A stretch of 64,000 nucleotides of DNA, from contig NZ_JACHFE010000005.1 in assembly GCF_014201735.1 (NCBI RefSeq), forward strand, positions 124,001 to 188,000, written 5' to 3'. Position 1 is the first letter of the stretch; every line of letters begins with the position of its first letter. Below are positions 22,010 to 31,461 of this stretch, in pieces. The translations under genes were made by a program, and so were the position numbers. Source of the stretch: Marinobacter oulmenensis (GTDB lineage: Bacteria > Pseudomonadota > Gammaproteobacteria > Pseudomonadales > Oleiphilaceae). The notes under the pieces are model-generated. The model searched no databases, was not told the DNA's origin, and saw only the letters and a list, made by a program, of their open reading frames with translations.

Positions 22010-24100
22010 ATGTCGAATGTAACCACAGGCCCCGCGCTGGCGAAGGCACTGCTGAACCCGGACAGCGTGGTACTGGTAGGAATTTCCAACAACCTTGAAA
22101 AAACAGCCGCCCGGCCTCTTCAGTTTCTTCGGCGGGCAGGTTTCAAGGGGCGGATCTATAACGTCAACCCGACCCGGAAAGAAGTTCAGAATGAAAAGGC
22201 CTACCCATCTCTCAGTGACTTGCCGGAAATCCCGGACCATGCCTTCATCCTGACCAACACCGAACATGCCATTGAGGCCGTTGAAGAGTGCGGCGTGCTC
22301 GGTATTCCGGTAGCCACTGTCCTGGCTGGAGGCTTCTCAGAAAGTGGCCCCGCCGGACAGGAACGGGAAATACGTCTGAAGGCGGTGGCCCGAAGAGGCG
22401 GTGTTCGCCTTCTCGGCCCCTCGAGTATTGGCCTGGTTAACGTCCACAACAACCTCACCCTGACTGCAAATGCCGCCTTTGGTGAGCCGGGACTGCCCCC
22501 AGGCGGGATTTTCTGCGCCTCCCACAGCGGCAGCCTGATCGGAGCTCTAACCTCCAGAGGAAGAACTCGCAATATCGGCTTTCATTCCCTGGTGTCCGTC
22601 GGCGGAGAAAGCGACCTTTCAATCGGGGAAATCTGTGAGTCCACGCTGGATAACCCCGACATTACCGGCTACCTGTTGTTTCTGGAAACCTCCAGGAACG
22701 CCGATAAACTCCGACACTTTGCTCTTGCCGCAGCCCGAAGAGGAAAGCCTGTGGTGGCCTATCGATTGGGTCGATCCCAGATCGCAGCTGAGCTTGCAGT
22801 TTCCCACACCGGGGCACTTGCAGGTGAAGACAGCGTCACGGATGCACTATTGAGGGATTGCGGTATCGCAAGGGTTGATACCTTTGAGGGCTTGCTGGAG
22901 TCGCTACCACTACTTGCCAGAACACCGTTCCGACATGCCGGAAGTCGTGCTCCCAGAGTCGGTGTGGTAACAACGACTGGTGGTGGTGCAGCAATGGCTG
23001 TGGATCAGCTGGGTATCCGAGGCATTGACGTTATCCCTCCCTCCGATACCACCCGTGAAAAACTGAGGGAAGCAGGGATCGACAGTGGTACAGGCCGAAT
23101 CCTTGATCTGACACTGGCAGGCACCCGCTATGAGGTAATGAAACCCGCGCTGGACATTCTATGTCAGGCTCCGGAATTTGATCTCGTTCTGGCCACAGTC
23201 GGCTCTTCTGCGAGGAACCACCCACACCTGGCCGTTAAACCTGTCAGCGACAGCATTGATCAGCCAACACCACTGGCCTGCTTTATCGTGCCCGAGGCAC
23301 CGGAGGCGTTGAACCTGCTCTCAGAAGCTGGCGTTCCAAACTTCAGGACACCGGAAACCTGCGGTGACGTCATAGCTGCAGCCCTCAATCGCCGAGCGCC
23401 GAACCCGGATCTCGGGGACACTGTGCCGGCCATGCCCGAAAGCTCGCGGCCTATTGATGAAGCCGCTGCCTACCAGCTGTTCGCCGGCATTGGACTGCCT
23501 CACGCCGATTTCGTCGTCCTTGACGTAGATGCCCCTATTCCGGCACTTCCATTCGACTACCCGGTAGCGGTGAAACTACTGAATGAGAATATCACCCATA
23601 AAACCGACGTTGGTGGTGTGATGCTTTCAGTTCGGAATGATGGAGAGCTAAAGGAAGCCATTAGCAACATTCGCTACAACGTGGAAAAGAACGTTCCGGG
23701 AGAAATCGTCAACCAGGTTCTGGTACAGCGAATGGAAAAAGCGGTAGGTGAAGCCCTGGTCGGCATCAAAAGGGACCCGGATGTTGGCCCCATTGTCATG
23801 GTTGCTGCTGGCGGCATCTACACGGAAATCTATAAAGACCGGAGTCTGCGCCTTGCCCCCGTCACACTTGAGGTGGCCAGGGAAATGGTTAATGAGGTCA
23901 AGGCATTTGAGGCGCTGAAGGGCTACCGAGGACACACCGCCGGCGATCTGGAGGCGGTCGCCGATACCATTGTGAAGCTGTCCCGGATGGCGGTCTCCGA
24001 CGCCTATGACATCGTTGAGGCAGAAATCAACCCACTATTCGTTCTGGAAGAAGGTAAGGGTGCCCTGGCGGTGGACGCCCTGATTACCATTTCCGAATAG
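22010..24100 (+). CDS. ADP-forming acyl-CoA synthetase (acetate-CoA ligase family)
   Basis: Single-chain NDP-forming acyl-CoA synthetase of 696 residues: an N-terminal CoA-binding domain, two succinyl-CoA-ligase-like domains (to about 440) and a C-terminal ATP-grasp domain (about 470-690, with PVAVKLLNENITHKTDVGG). The phosphorylated histidine is His266 in SHTGALAG. It would activate a carboxylic acid at the cost of one ATP to ADP. It is cotranscribed with the acyl-CoA dehydrogenase gene and ends just before a terminator. Confidence 0.88.
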   Translation: MSNVTTGPALAKALLNPDSVVLVGISNNLEKTAARPLQFLRRAGFKGRIYNVNPTRKEVQNEKAYPSLSDLPEIPDHAFILTNTEHAIEAVEECGVLGIPVATVLAGGFSESGPAGQEREIRLKAVARRGGVRLLGPSSIGLVNVHNNLTLTANAAFGEPGLPPGGIFCASHSGSLIGALTSRGRTRNIGFHSLVSVGGESDLSIGEICESTLDNPDITGYLLFLETSRNADKLRHFALAAARRGKPVVAYRLGRSQIAAELAVSHTGALAGEDSVTDALLRDCGIARVDTFEGLLESLPLLARTPFRHAGSRAPRVGVVTTTGGGAAMAVDQLGIRGIDVIPPSDTTREKLREAGIDSGTGRILDLTLAGTRYEVMKPALDILCQAPEFDLVLATVGSSARNHPHLAVKPVSDSIDQPTPLACFIVPEAPEALNLLSEAGVPNFRTPETCGDVIAAALNRRAPNPDLGDTVPAMPESSRPIDEAAAYQLFAGIGLPHADFVVLDVDAPIPALPFDYPVAVKLLNENITHKTDVGGVMLSVRNDGELKEAISNIRYNVEKNVPGEIVNQVLVQRMEKAVGEALVGIKRDPDVGPIVMVAAGGIYTEIYKDRSLRLAPVTLEVAREMVNEVKAFEALKGYRGHTAGDLEAVADTIVKLSRMAVSDAYDIVEAEINPLFVLEEGKGALAVDALITISE

Positions 24101-24145
24101 GCTCAAAATCACCAGAAACTCGCCGGTATTGATGGGTGAGATTGC

Positions 24146-24175
24146 ACCCTCGCCACATTGGCGAGGGTCTTTTTT
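24146..24175 (+). terminator. Rho-independent terminator after acyl-CoA synthetase gene
   Basis: Perfect ten-base stem ACCCTCGCCA with TGGCGAGGGT, three-base loop, then C and six T. It ends the dehydrogenase-synthetase transcript and lies upstream of the chosen start of the next gene. Confidence 0.9.
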
Positions 24176-24185
24176 GGAACCTCCT

Positions 24186-25082
24186 ATGAAATATCCTGAA
24201 GCTCTACAACTGACATCAAAGCCCCTGCATCTGGCAGGACTATGCTGGGGACACAGAGAAGCCCCTACCTGGTTGGCGCTTCATGGCTGGATGGACAATG
24301 CTGCCAGCTTTTCCCGACTTGCCCCACTCATTGCCGAAAAACTCGGAATACGTATCATCGCACTGGACTTTTCAGGACATGGTCATTCAGGACATAGACC
24401 TCAACGAAGCGAATATTCGATGTGGAGCTATTGTCACGACGTGCTTGATGTCATGGATACACTTGCACTGGACCAGGTTACCCTCATTGGCCACTCCCTG
24501 GGTGCCGGAGTAGCCAGTATCATTGCAGCCATCAATCCGCAGCGGGTCGATCATCTGATACTGATTGACGGGCTTTTGGGTCGTCTATCCAGTCCTTCCC
24601 GGTTTCTGAGGCAACTTGAACAAGGGTTGTCAGACCAGAGACGGACATCTTCCAGTCCGCCACACTACGACAGCACGGAGTCCGCCATCGAAGTCCGCGT
24701 CCGCAAGAGTATCCTGCCAATCGATGCCGAGACTGTACGCCCCATCGCCCTTCGCAACCTGAAAGGTAGCCCCGATACGGGATATCGGCTCAGACTTGAT
24801 CGGCAGGTAACATCGACCAAGCCTGTATCATTTTCAGAAGAACAGGCAATTGCAATCCTGCAGAACATAAAGTGCCCGGCTCTACTGGTGCAGGGCCACG
24901 AAGGAATCATCCCCTCCCGGGACCCCGACAACACCTGCCGCCAGGCATTATCCGATTTGACCCAGGTGTCACTCGAAGGGGGCCACCATCTGCACCTGGA
25001 ACCAAACTCAGCCTCTGAAGTGGCCAAGGCTATCATCGACTGGGCGAGCAGCAACGGCCTAACGGTTCCAGCCTCCAGATAA
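24186..25082 (+). CDS. Alpha/beta hydrolase
   Basis: Serine hydrolase fold of 298 residues. The nucleophile elbow GHSLGAG is near residue 105, an oxyanion-side motif LHGWMDNA near residue 34, and the catalytic histidine probably in GGHHLHLE near residue 275. The ATG at 24186 is chosen because the upstream in-frame ATG at 24129 would put coding sequence inside the terminator hairpin. It could be a thioesterase or ester hydrolase of the surrounding pathway; the substrate is unknown. Confidence 0.8.
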   Translation: MKYPEALQLTSKPLHLAGLCWGHREAPTWLALHGWMDNAASFSRLAPLIAEKLGIRIIALDFSGHGHSGHRPQRSEYSMWSYCHDVLDVMDTLALDQVTLIGHSLGAGVASIIAAINPQRVDHLILIDGLLGRLSSPSRFLRQLEQGLSDQRRTSSSPPHYDSTESAIEVRVRKSILPIDAETVRPIALRNLKGSPDTGYRLRLDRQVTSTKPVSFSEEQAIAILQNIKCPALLVQGHEGIIPSRDPDNTCRQALSDLTQVSLEGGHHLHLEPNSASEVAKAIIDWASSNGLTVPASR

Positions 25083-25095
25083 CACGCCTGCTTAC

Positions 25096-25126
25096 AAAAA
25101 GAGGGGCTTTAAAAGCCCCTCTTTCC
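25096..25126. terminator. Bidirectional terminator between hydrolase and porin genes
   Basis: A thirteen-base stem (AAAGAGGGGCTTT with AAAGCCCCTCTTT) lies between two convergent genes, with an A-run on one side and a short T-run on the other, so it can act on both strands. Confidence 0.88.
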
Positions 25127-25150
25127 ATTCCTGCATACGACACAACCCAA

Positions 25151-26227
25151 TCAGAACTTGACCCGGGAGCCCAGCAATACCGTGCTCACATCGTCATAGT
25201 TCCCATTGTCACTGTCCAGGGAATGATTGTTGTACCCTGCATACAGATTCAACCACTTGACTGGAGTGTACACATAGCCAACGCCAAGCGTCTCCGCACT
25301 ATCTCCTTCCAGGACACGGTCTTTCACTTCTGAAAAGTGGATATCCATCGCATGCCTGCCAACCTTATAACCCAGCTTGGCAAGATAGAAATCGGAATCC
25401 GGGTTGGCATTGTCATCATCTTCCACATGGGAGTATGCGCCGGTTAGGTTAACCCCGCTTGGGTGAAGCCATGACACAGATCCCCCCATCGTGGAAACAT
25501 CCCCGGCAGCGCCACCAGCGTCCTTCACTGAGTAGCCAAACCCTGCTGCCAGCTTGCCGGCAAAAGGAACCGTAACCCTGCCCCCAATCTCGGTAACATC
25601 ATTACTGTCCTTCACCCCTTGGCTGACAGCAAGCTTTAAGGGACCCAAAGAGGGAGTATCGTAACGGAGTCGATCGTACCTGCTCTCAAAATCCTGGTCG
25701 CTGACGGCTGACTTCAAGGCAACCTGGCTACCGGAATCGTCAAAAGCAAGAGCGCCACCAATCAAAGCCGGGTTGGTAAAAGACACCACTTTCGTTCCGG
25801 AAAGGTCAATCTCCACATTGCCATTTGCGGCACCATCACCCTGGCCAAGGGATACCTTACCGAAATCCCCCTGGGCAAAGAGGTTAAGCTGACGTTCGTT
25901 AAAATCACCGTCAACGTTTCGACCATCCGGTGTCACCACGTTCGATGGGTTATGCTGGTACTCCAGCTCAACATGCGCACCTACGGTCATACCCAGATCA
26001 TCAACCTGACCACTCAGTTTTGCACCAATCCGGCTGGCACTATTGTCATTATCAACCACGTAGCTTTCGGAGCCAGTTCCCGTATCTCCGTACATATAAC
26101 CAAGGTTTACCTGGCCATAGACATCCACATCAACGTCTGAAGGTTTCATTTGTGAAAAAGCAGGCAGAGCAAATGAAGAACCGACAAATACTGAGAGGCA
26201 CGCGACCAACCTTTTTTGTTTTGGCAT
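25151..26227 (-). CDS. Outer-membrane porin
   Basis: Gram-negative general porin of 358 residues. A signal peptide ends near AFSQ (residue 26), the mature protein begins with beta-strand alternation (DVDVYGQVNLGYMYGD), and the C-terminal residue is phenylalanine (LGSRVKF), the outer-membrane assembly signal. It diverges from the LysR-type gene at 26407 and may supply the outer-membrane entry for the substrate of this block. Confidence 0.9.
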   Translation of the reverse strand: MPKQKRLVACLSVFVGSSFALPAFSQMKPSDVDVDVYGQVNLGYMYGDTGTGSESYVVDNDNSASRIGAKLSGQVDDLGMTVGAHVELEYQHNPSNVVTPDGRNVDGDFNERQLNLFAQGDFGKVSLGQGDGAANGNVEIDLSGTKVVSFTNPALIGGALAFDDSGSQVALKSAVSDQDFESRYDRLRYDTPSLGPLKLAVSQGVKDSNDVTEIGGRVTVPFAGKLAAGFGYSVKDAGGAAGDVSTMGGSVSWLHPSGVNLTGAYSHVEDDDNANPDSDFYLAKLGYKVGRHAMDIHFSEVKDRVLEGDSAETLGVGYVYTPVKWLNLYAGYNNHSLDSDNGNYDDVSTVLLGSRVKF

Positions 26228-26406
26228 TTATATTCCCCAACATGATTTGTTTTTAAACTAAGAATCTGGAAACCGAAAACCCAAGGCAGACTTTACAGCT
26301 TTTATCTGTTTCCAAATTCAACCAAGTTCAGTTAAACTGTTTAGACGCTGGGTTACTACTTCCCATTTGTAATCCCGTCATTCATTAAACGCATGAAATT
26401 GAAAAA

Positions 26407-27303
26407 ATGAGCAGAAAAGTTCCACCTCTCAATCCGTTACGTGTTTTCGAATGTGTGGCTCGACAGGGAAGTTTTACCAGAGCAGCAGCTGAACTTTTTG
26501 TCAGCCAGTCTGCAGTTAGCCGACAGATTGCAACCCTGGAGGAGTATCTGGGCGTCAAGTTATTTATAAGGGAACAGGGCGGGGTTTTTCTGACCGATGC
26601 CGGGGAAGCCTACCAGCAAGAGATCGGCCCAGCGTTTTCGGCGATTGCGTCGGCAACCGAGCGCCTTCAGACAACAACTTTAACATCCCCTCTAAGAATC
26701 CAGGTTTATACAACTTTTGCTGCCAAGTGGTTGATTAAAAGGCTAAATCGATTCAATCAAGATCACCCTGAAATTCCTGTCCGGATATCAACAAGTGTTG
26801 CCCCAATTAATTTCTCCAAGTCTAATGCGGATGCAGCAATCCAACTTTGTGACAGAAATTCTCAAGGTGAAAAAGGTGAGCATCTATTTGATGACATTAT
26901 AGAGCCGGTTTGCAGCCCAAACCTTATTCGGGATGACGCTCCACTAGAAAAACCAGAAGATATTCTGAAATATCCGCTGCTTCAATCTCATTATAGAAAG
27001 ACAGATTTCGGAGATTGGCTTCGGTTTATGGGAAGCAGATTCAATAATGAAAATGAAATAACAGAATTCCCGAGTTCATTATTAGCCTATCAGGGTGCTA
27101 TCGACAACTTAGGCATTGCCATGGGGCAGACCCGAATGCTTCAGGATGAATTTAAATCAGGAATTCTGGTTCGTCCATTTGAAAAACCATTAACTCGTTC
27201 TCTTGCCTACTTTCTTATTTATCCGGAAGGACAACTAATATCTCCAAAAATGAGGATTTTCCGTGAATGGCTTATAAAGGAAATTGAAGAAGATGTTCTT
27301 TAG
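26407..27303 (+). CDS. LysR-family regulator (GcvA-like), AT-rich
   Basis: Transcription factor of 298 residues with the LysR winged helix at 1-65 (LRVFECVARQGSFTRAAAEL) and an effector domain after residue 90. The start NPLRVFECVARQGSF is of GcvA/AmpR type. Its DNA is strikingly AT-rich (two sampled 60-base lines at about 35-40 percent GC), unlike its neighbours, which suggests separate acquisition. It diverges from the porin gene and overlaps the convergent MFS gene by four bases. Confidence 0.9.
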   Translation: MSRKVPPLNPLRVFECVARQGSFTRAAAELFVSQSAVSRQIATLEEYLGVKLFIREQGGVFLTDAGEAYQQEIGPAFSAIASATERLQTTTLTSPLRIQVYTTFAAKWLIKRLNRFNQDHPEIPVRISTSVAPINFSKSNADAAIQLCDRNSQGEKGEHLFDDIIEPVCSPNLIRDDAPLEKPEDILKYPLLQSHYRKTDFGDWLRFMGSRFNNENEITEFPSSLLAYQGAIDNLGIAMGQTRMLQDEFKSGILVRPFEKPLTRSLAYFLIYPEGQLISPKMRIFREWLIKEIEEDVL

Positions 27304-28526
27304 CCATCCTTTAAATTGAAGTCCTGCTCCTGTTTTTTAAAATCAGGAATCAAATAAATAATAATACCGGCAAAGAATAAGACAACGAGACCTGCAATAA
27401 AGAAGGTCATATTGAAAGGCATAATTTCTGCCAAAAAACCAAGCATCAGGGGCGCAAGGAACTGAACGCCACGATTTCCCATCAAGCGCATTCCAAGGGC
27501 GCTTGAACGTTGAGCTGCTGATACATGCTCGGCAAGTACAACCATGGACAGGGGCTGGGAGATGCCAGAACCAATACCAACCAACACCGCCAATACCCCA
27601 AGGACATAGGCATTGCCGGTCAGGCCGGTAAACATAAGGCCAATGGCAACGATTGCAGCCGACCATACCATCGCCGGCGCCCGACCTCCCAGGAAGGCAA
27701 TAATGGGTGACATGAAGGGACGAACGCCCATCGCAAAAAGCGCCCTCAGACTGACCAATCCTCCAATAACTGTGGCCGACACGGAGAGACTTTCCAGATA
27801 GACTGGCAGGAAAGTGCCATGGGCGCCCAGCGCAAACATGACAGCAACGGTCAACGCGATGGAAACCCGGACCCCGGAATTTGTTTTGAGCAACCTCGCC
27901 TGTGCCCGATACCCAATCAGCGATTTTTCGGTCGGCTGCCCTACCTTTGCACTGCCGGTGAGAAAAAAGCCACTGATGACACCGATCGATGCAATGCTTC
28001 CCATGACTCCAAACGCAAGAATCGAGCTATGCGCATCAATCAGCCACCCCGCAAGTAGGGGGCCAATCAGTTGGCCGCCAGAGAGACAGGTGGTATACCA
28101 CCCGAAATATCTCTCCAAAGCCTTGCCATGGCCCAATCCGGAGATAATGGATTGAGCCGCCAGCACCATGACGATGTGGGCAATACCCACAATCAACTGG
28201 GCCAGAACAACTCCCCCGTAACCGGGTAGGCAAAGAATGGCCCAGGGACCGGCCATCATCCCCACCGCCCCGACGATGATCACTTTCTTTCCGCCTAACC
28301 TTGTTATCACCCCCCCCAGAGGTATCGCGAGTACCAATGGCAAGAGGTAAGGTACACAAAGAATCCCCCCCACCAACAATGGTGTGGCCCCCAGCTCAAG
28401 CGCATACAGCGGGACTGCTATCAGCAACATGGTTTGGACCATAAAGGCACTGGTCAAGCCAAAACAGATGGCGACCATGTTGGTTATTACATCGTTTCTG
28501 GACACCTCCGGATGGGGGTTCTGCAT
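27300..28526 (-). CDS. MFS transporter
   Basis: Major facilitator protein of 408 residues with about twelve membrane helices. The segment between helices 2 and 3 (GGVITRLGGKKVIIVG) fits the family motif. It is the last gene of the minus-strand run CoA-transferase, citryl-CoA-lyase-like gene, MFS, with 22 bases to the preceding gene. It is likely a carrier for the acid processed by the two enzymes or an exporter; the substrate is not recognisable. Confidence 0.85.
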   Translation of the reverse strand: MQNPHPEVSRNDVITNMVAICFGLTSAFMVQTMLLIAVPLYALELGATPLLVGGILCVPYLLPLVLAIPLGGVITRLGGKKVIIVGAVGMMAGPWAILCLPGYGGVVLAQLIVGIAHIVMVLAAQSIISGLGHGKALERYFGWYTTCLSGGQLIGPLLAGWLIDAHSSILAFGVMGSIASIGVISGFFLTGSAKVGQPTEKSLIGYRAQARLLKTNSGVRVSIALTVAVMFALGAHGTFLPVYLESLSVSATVIGGLVSLRALFAMGVRPFMSPIIAFLGGRAPAMVWSAAIVAIGLMFTGLTGNAYVLGVLAVLVGIGSGISQPLSMVVLAEHVSAAQRSSALGMRLMGNRGVQFLAPLMLGFLAEIMPFNMTFFIAGLVVLFFAGIIIYLIPDFKKQEQDFNLKDG

Positions 28527-28548
28527 GCGCTCTCCCGCTATAGATTAT

Positions 28549-29388
28549 TCAGCGCGATGGGTAAGGTCTGGTGGATTGACCGTCGTATTGCCATAGCCAG
28601 CCCTTTGGTAAAGGCCCTTTGTTTCTGCCTCCCTGGGTTTGCTGCTCCCAGGCATGGGCCAGTATGCCCACACTTCGGGAAAGGCAGAACAATCCTCGGC
28701 CCAAAGGGGCTGGAAGTCCCAGCTCTGAGAAAATCACCGCCGTGGCACCGTCGATATTCAGGGGGATAGGACGGCCTTTAGCTTCGCCCAGCTGCGTCTC
28801 GATTTCCTTCGCGACGGCGGCAAAACGCCCGGATACGTCACCAGTCTCAGCAGCTTCCGCAACCAGTCCCATCAACCGAGGCGCGCGAGGGTCGATCTGA
28901 TGAAACCGGTGGCCAAACCCGGGCACGATGGGCCCATGCGCATGCCTCCAGGCAGCCAGTCCTTCACGGCAAGCGCCAGCGATATCCACTCTCTCATTCG
29001 TTCTTTGTTCAATATCCCGGAACAGCCCGATCGCCTGCTCCCCTGCACCACCGTGAATATCGTCAAGAACGTTAACGGCGGAAGCCATAGCGTTATTCAG
29101 GGAGCCGCCACACGTCATCGACATCCTTGCAATGGCAATGCTGGGCGCCTGGGGGCCGTGGTCCACTCCGGAAACAAGGGCGGCCTCGATCAACTTTGCC
29201 TGCCCCGGCGTTGGCATAACGCCAACGACCATGAACCAGATCATTTCCACAAATGAGACTCGCCCTATCAGATCTTCAACCGGATAACCCCGAAACGTTA
29301 TCCTGTTTGGCTCCATATCGATTATGTCAGTGTGCCACCATTCCGCCGCTGCCTGACGATCACCTCCACCAACTGTATCTCTGGTCAT
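28549..29388 (-). CDS. Citrate-synthase-like citryl-CoA/citramalyl-CoA lyase
   Basis: A short 279-residue member of the citrate synthase superfamily, lacking part of the usual N-terminal half, as seen in citryl-CoA lyases. Citrate-synthase-type catalytic residues are kept: His112 in HGGAGEQ, His160 in GFGHRFH followed by DPRAP, and Asp213 in NIDGATAV. It would cleave a 3-hydroxy-3-carboxyacyl-CoA to acetyl-CoA and a keto acid. Its ATG overlaps the CoA-transferase stop (ATGA), so CoA activation and cleavage are probably consecutive steps. Confidence 0.78.
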   Translation of the reverse strand: MTRDTVGGGDRQAAAEWWHTDIIDMEPNRITFRGYPVEDLIGRVSFVEMIWFMVVGVMPTPGQAKLIEAALVSGVDHGPQAPSIAIARMSMTCGGSLNNAMASAVNVLDDIHGGAGEQAIGLFRDIEQRTNERVDIAGACREGLAAWRHAHGPIVPGFGHRFHQIDPRAPRLMGLVAEAAETGDVSGRFAAVAKEIETQLGEAKGRPIPLNIDGATAVIFSELGLPAPLGRGLFCLSRSVGILAHAWEQQTQGGRNKGPLPKGWLWQYDGQSTRPYPSR

Positions 29389-30551
29389 ACTTGTTCCTCC
29401 TGCTGAGCGAAACCGGCGAAGATGGTTTCATTATCACGCCCTAATTCTGGCGGTGGTGTACTTACACGGGGCGGCTCCCCATCAAAGCGATAGCCCCCGC
29501 TGACGACACGTAGCGGTCGGCCAATACATTCCGCACCAAATTGCTCAACCAAACCTCTCGACTGGATCTGTGGGTGATTCAGAACCTCCTCAATGGTGTA
29601 AACCGGGCCCGCAGGGATGCCATTTTCAACAAATAGCTTCCACCAAAAGTCGGTCTTCTCAGCCCGCAACCTGGACTCAATCAGCGCTGTCAGTTCATTA
29701 CGGTGTTCCAGTCGGGCCTGACGCTGGTTGAAACGGGGATCATCAAGCCACTCCTGGCACTCAAGGAGCCTGCACAGGGCTTCAAACTGCTCCTGTTTAT
29801 TGGCAGCAATATTCAGCAACCCATCTTTGGTCCGAAATGTGCCAGACGGACTCGCCGTGACGTTATTGTTCCCGATGGGAGCAGGAGGTTTTCCAGCGAC
29901 CAGCAGGTTAGAGACAGCCCACCCCATTGTTGCAAGGACAGACTCCAGCATGGAGACATCAATAAACGAAGCTTCTCGATGCTTTGACGCCAGGGCTGCA
30001 TTGATAGCAAGCGCAGCCGTCAGGCCGCCTACCGTGTCCGCCATGGGATAGCCGACCCGATAGGGCGCAGTATCCGGCTCTCCCGTGATGCTCATGACGC
30101 CGGCCATACCCTGAATAATCTGGTCGTAAGCCGGATAATTTGCCAAGGGACCATCCTGCCCAAATCCGGATATGGCACAGTACACAAGCCGGGAATTGAT
30201 TGATTTAAGCACCGGATAGTCCAGTGACAATCTCGCCATGACTCCCGGCCGGAAGTTTTCCACCAGGACGTCTGCAGTTCTTACCAATTCCAGAAAACGT
30301 TCCCGGTCCCCCTTATCCTTCAGGTTGAGGGTGACCGACTTCTTTCCTGCGTTCTGTGCCAGAAAAGACGCTCCCATAAAAGCGCGGTTCAGAGAAGGAT
30401 CCGCACCCAACTGACGGGCCAGATCTCCCCCTTTCGGGTTTTCCACCTTGATCACCTCTGCCCCGAGATGGGCAAGCTGGTGACAGCAGAAAGGCCCGGC
30501 AAGAACATTGGTCAAATCCAAAACACGGTAACCGGAAAGCGGCTGCGCCAT
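29385..30551 (-). CDS. CaiB/BaiF-type (class III) CoA-transferase
   Basis: Moves CoA between acyl groups, usually dicarboxylates, without ATP. It has 388 residues. The N-terminus GYRVLDLTNVLAGPFCCHQLA and AEVIKVENPKGGD are family hallmarks. The likely catalytic aspartate is Asp172 in VGYPMADTVGG, aligning with Asp169 of formyl-CoA transferase. It is the first gene of the minus-strand run facing the IclR regulator, and shares a promoter region with it. Confidence 0.9.
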   Translation of the reverse strand: MAQPLSGYRVLDLTNVLAGPFCCHQLAHLGAEVIKVENPKGGDLARQLGADPSLNRAFMGASFLAQNAGKKSVTLNLKDKGDRERFLELVRTADVLVENFRPGVMARLSLDYPVLKSINSRLVYCAISGFGQDGPLANYPAYDQIIQGMAGVMSITGEPDTAPYRVGYPMADTVGGLTAALAINAALASKHREASFIDVSMLESVLATMGWAVSNLLVAGKPPAPIGNNNVTASPSGTFRTKDGLLNIAANKQEQFEALCRLLECQEWLDDPRFNQRQARLEHRNELTALIESRLRAEKTDFWWKLFVENGIPAGPVYTIEEVLNHPQIQSRGLVEQFGAECIGRPLRVVSGGYRFDGEPPRVSTPPPELGRDNETIFAGFAQQEEQV

Positions 30552-30571
30552 AATTCCCCCTGATAGAACGC

Positions 30572-30636
30572 ATTCTATTTAACAGAATACACTTGGGAGT
30601 TCAGTTTTTGCAACGCAGCTATACGATGTTTATATT
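30572..30636. promoter_or_regulatory. Divergent promoters with IclR-type operator
   Basis: TTGCAA at 30608-30613 is its own reverse complement. Rightward it pairs with TATATT (30631-30636) at 17 bases for the iclR gene. Leftward it pairs with TATTCT (AGAATA at 30584-30589) at 18 bases for the CoA-transferase gene. An inverted repeat ATTCT (30572-30576) and AGAAT (30584-30588), of the form bound by IclR proteins, covers the leftward -10. This predicts repression of the catabolic run by the divergent regulator. Confidence 0.65.
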
Positions 30637-30662
30637 GCAGAGCATTCAAAGAGGCGTTTGAC

Positions 30663-31307
30663 ATGACCAAGAACAGAGTGGAATCCGTGGAGCGGGCACT
30701 GAAGCTCCTGAACACCTTCAGAACAGAGGATGACGCTTGGACGCTGGCTCAGCTCGCTGAAAAAACCGGGTTCTACAAGAGCACTATCTTGAGGATCATG
30801 GGCTCCCTGGAACGTTTTGGTTATGTTGCCCGGGGTGAAGATGGCCTGCATCGTCCTGGCCCTGCCTTGTTCCGGCTTGAGCGGAGCACCAACACGGGAA
30901 TCAATTTCGAAGCCGTGATTCGTCCCTATTTGAAAATGCTTAGAGACGAGACCGGACAAACCGCGTCTTTCTATATTCGGGATGGTGATGATCGGATCTG
31001 CCTGCTTCGGGAAATCGGTAATGGCGAGCTGCGACACTACGTCGAAGAGGGGTCCCGACTTGAACTTGACCGGGGTGCAGCAGCAAGGGCACTGACTACC
31101 CCAGACGACAACGATGGCGTGCACATGTCATTCGGAGAGCGTATTGCAGGCGTAGCAGCAATTGCAGTCCCTGTGTATGACGACAGGGACCAACTACTGG
31201 GTGCCGTCACACTTTCAGGAAGTACCCAATCCATTACCCCGGCCCAGAGCCGCCATTTTGCCCTGCAGTTGAAGGATGTTGCCCGCCAAATCCGCACCCA
31301 GCTCTGA
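30663..31307 (+). CDS. IclR-family transcriptional regulator
   Basis: Regulator of 214 residues: N-terminal winged helix (VESVERALKLLNTF, then LAQLAEKTGFYKSTILRIM at about 25-43) and a C-terminal effector domain. It is shorter than the usual 250 because the effector domain has lost a segment. It diverges from the CoA-transferase gene and precedes the PaaG-like and thiolase genes. It probably controls both arms of this block in response to a pathway acid. Confidence 0.88.
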   Translation: MTKNRVESVERALKLLNTFRTEDDAWTLAQLAEKTGFYKSTILRIMGSLERFGYVARGEDGLHRPGPALFRLERSTNTGINFEAVIRPYLKMLRDETGQTASFYIRDGDDRICLLREIGNGELRHYVEEGSRLELDRGAAARALTTPDDNDGVHMSFGERIAGVAAIAVPVYDDRDQLLGAVTLSGSTQSITPAQSRHFALQLKDVARQIRTQL

Positions 31308-31461
31308 CCGGATGCCCTCGGGCTCTCCCCACCATTCCCTTTCGTCATAGCCGCATAACTAGCGCGAAGTTGTCTCTGCGCCAATCATGCTTACCCTGAA
31401 GAACAGCCAATGACTTATTAGCCATCGTCATTGTTCCTATCGACAAGGTGAGTCCACAAAA

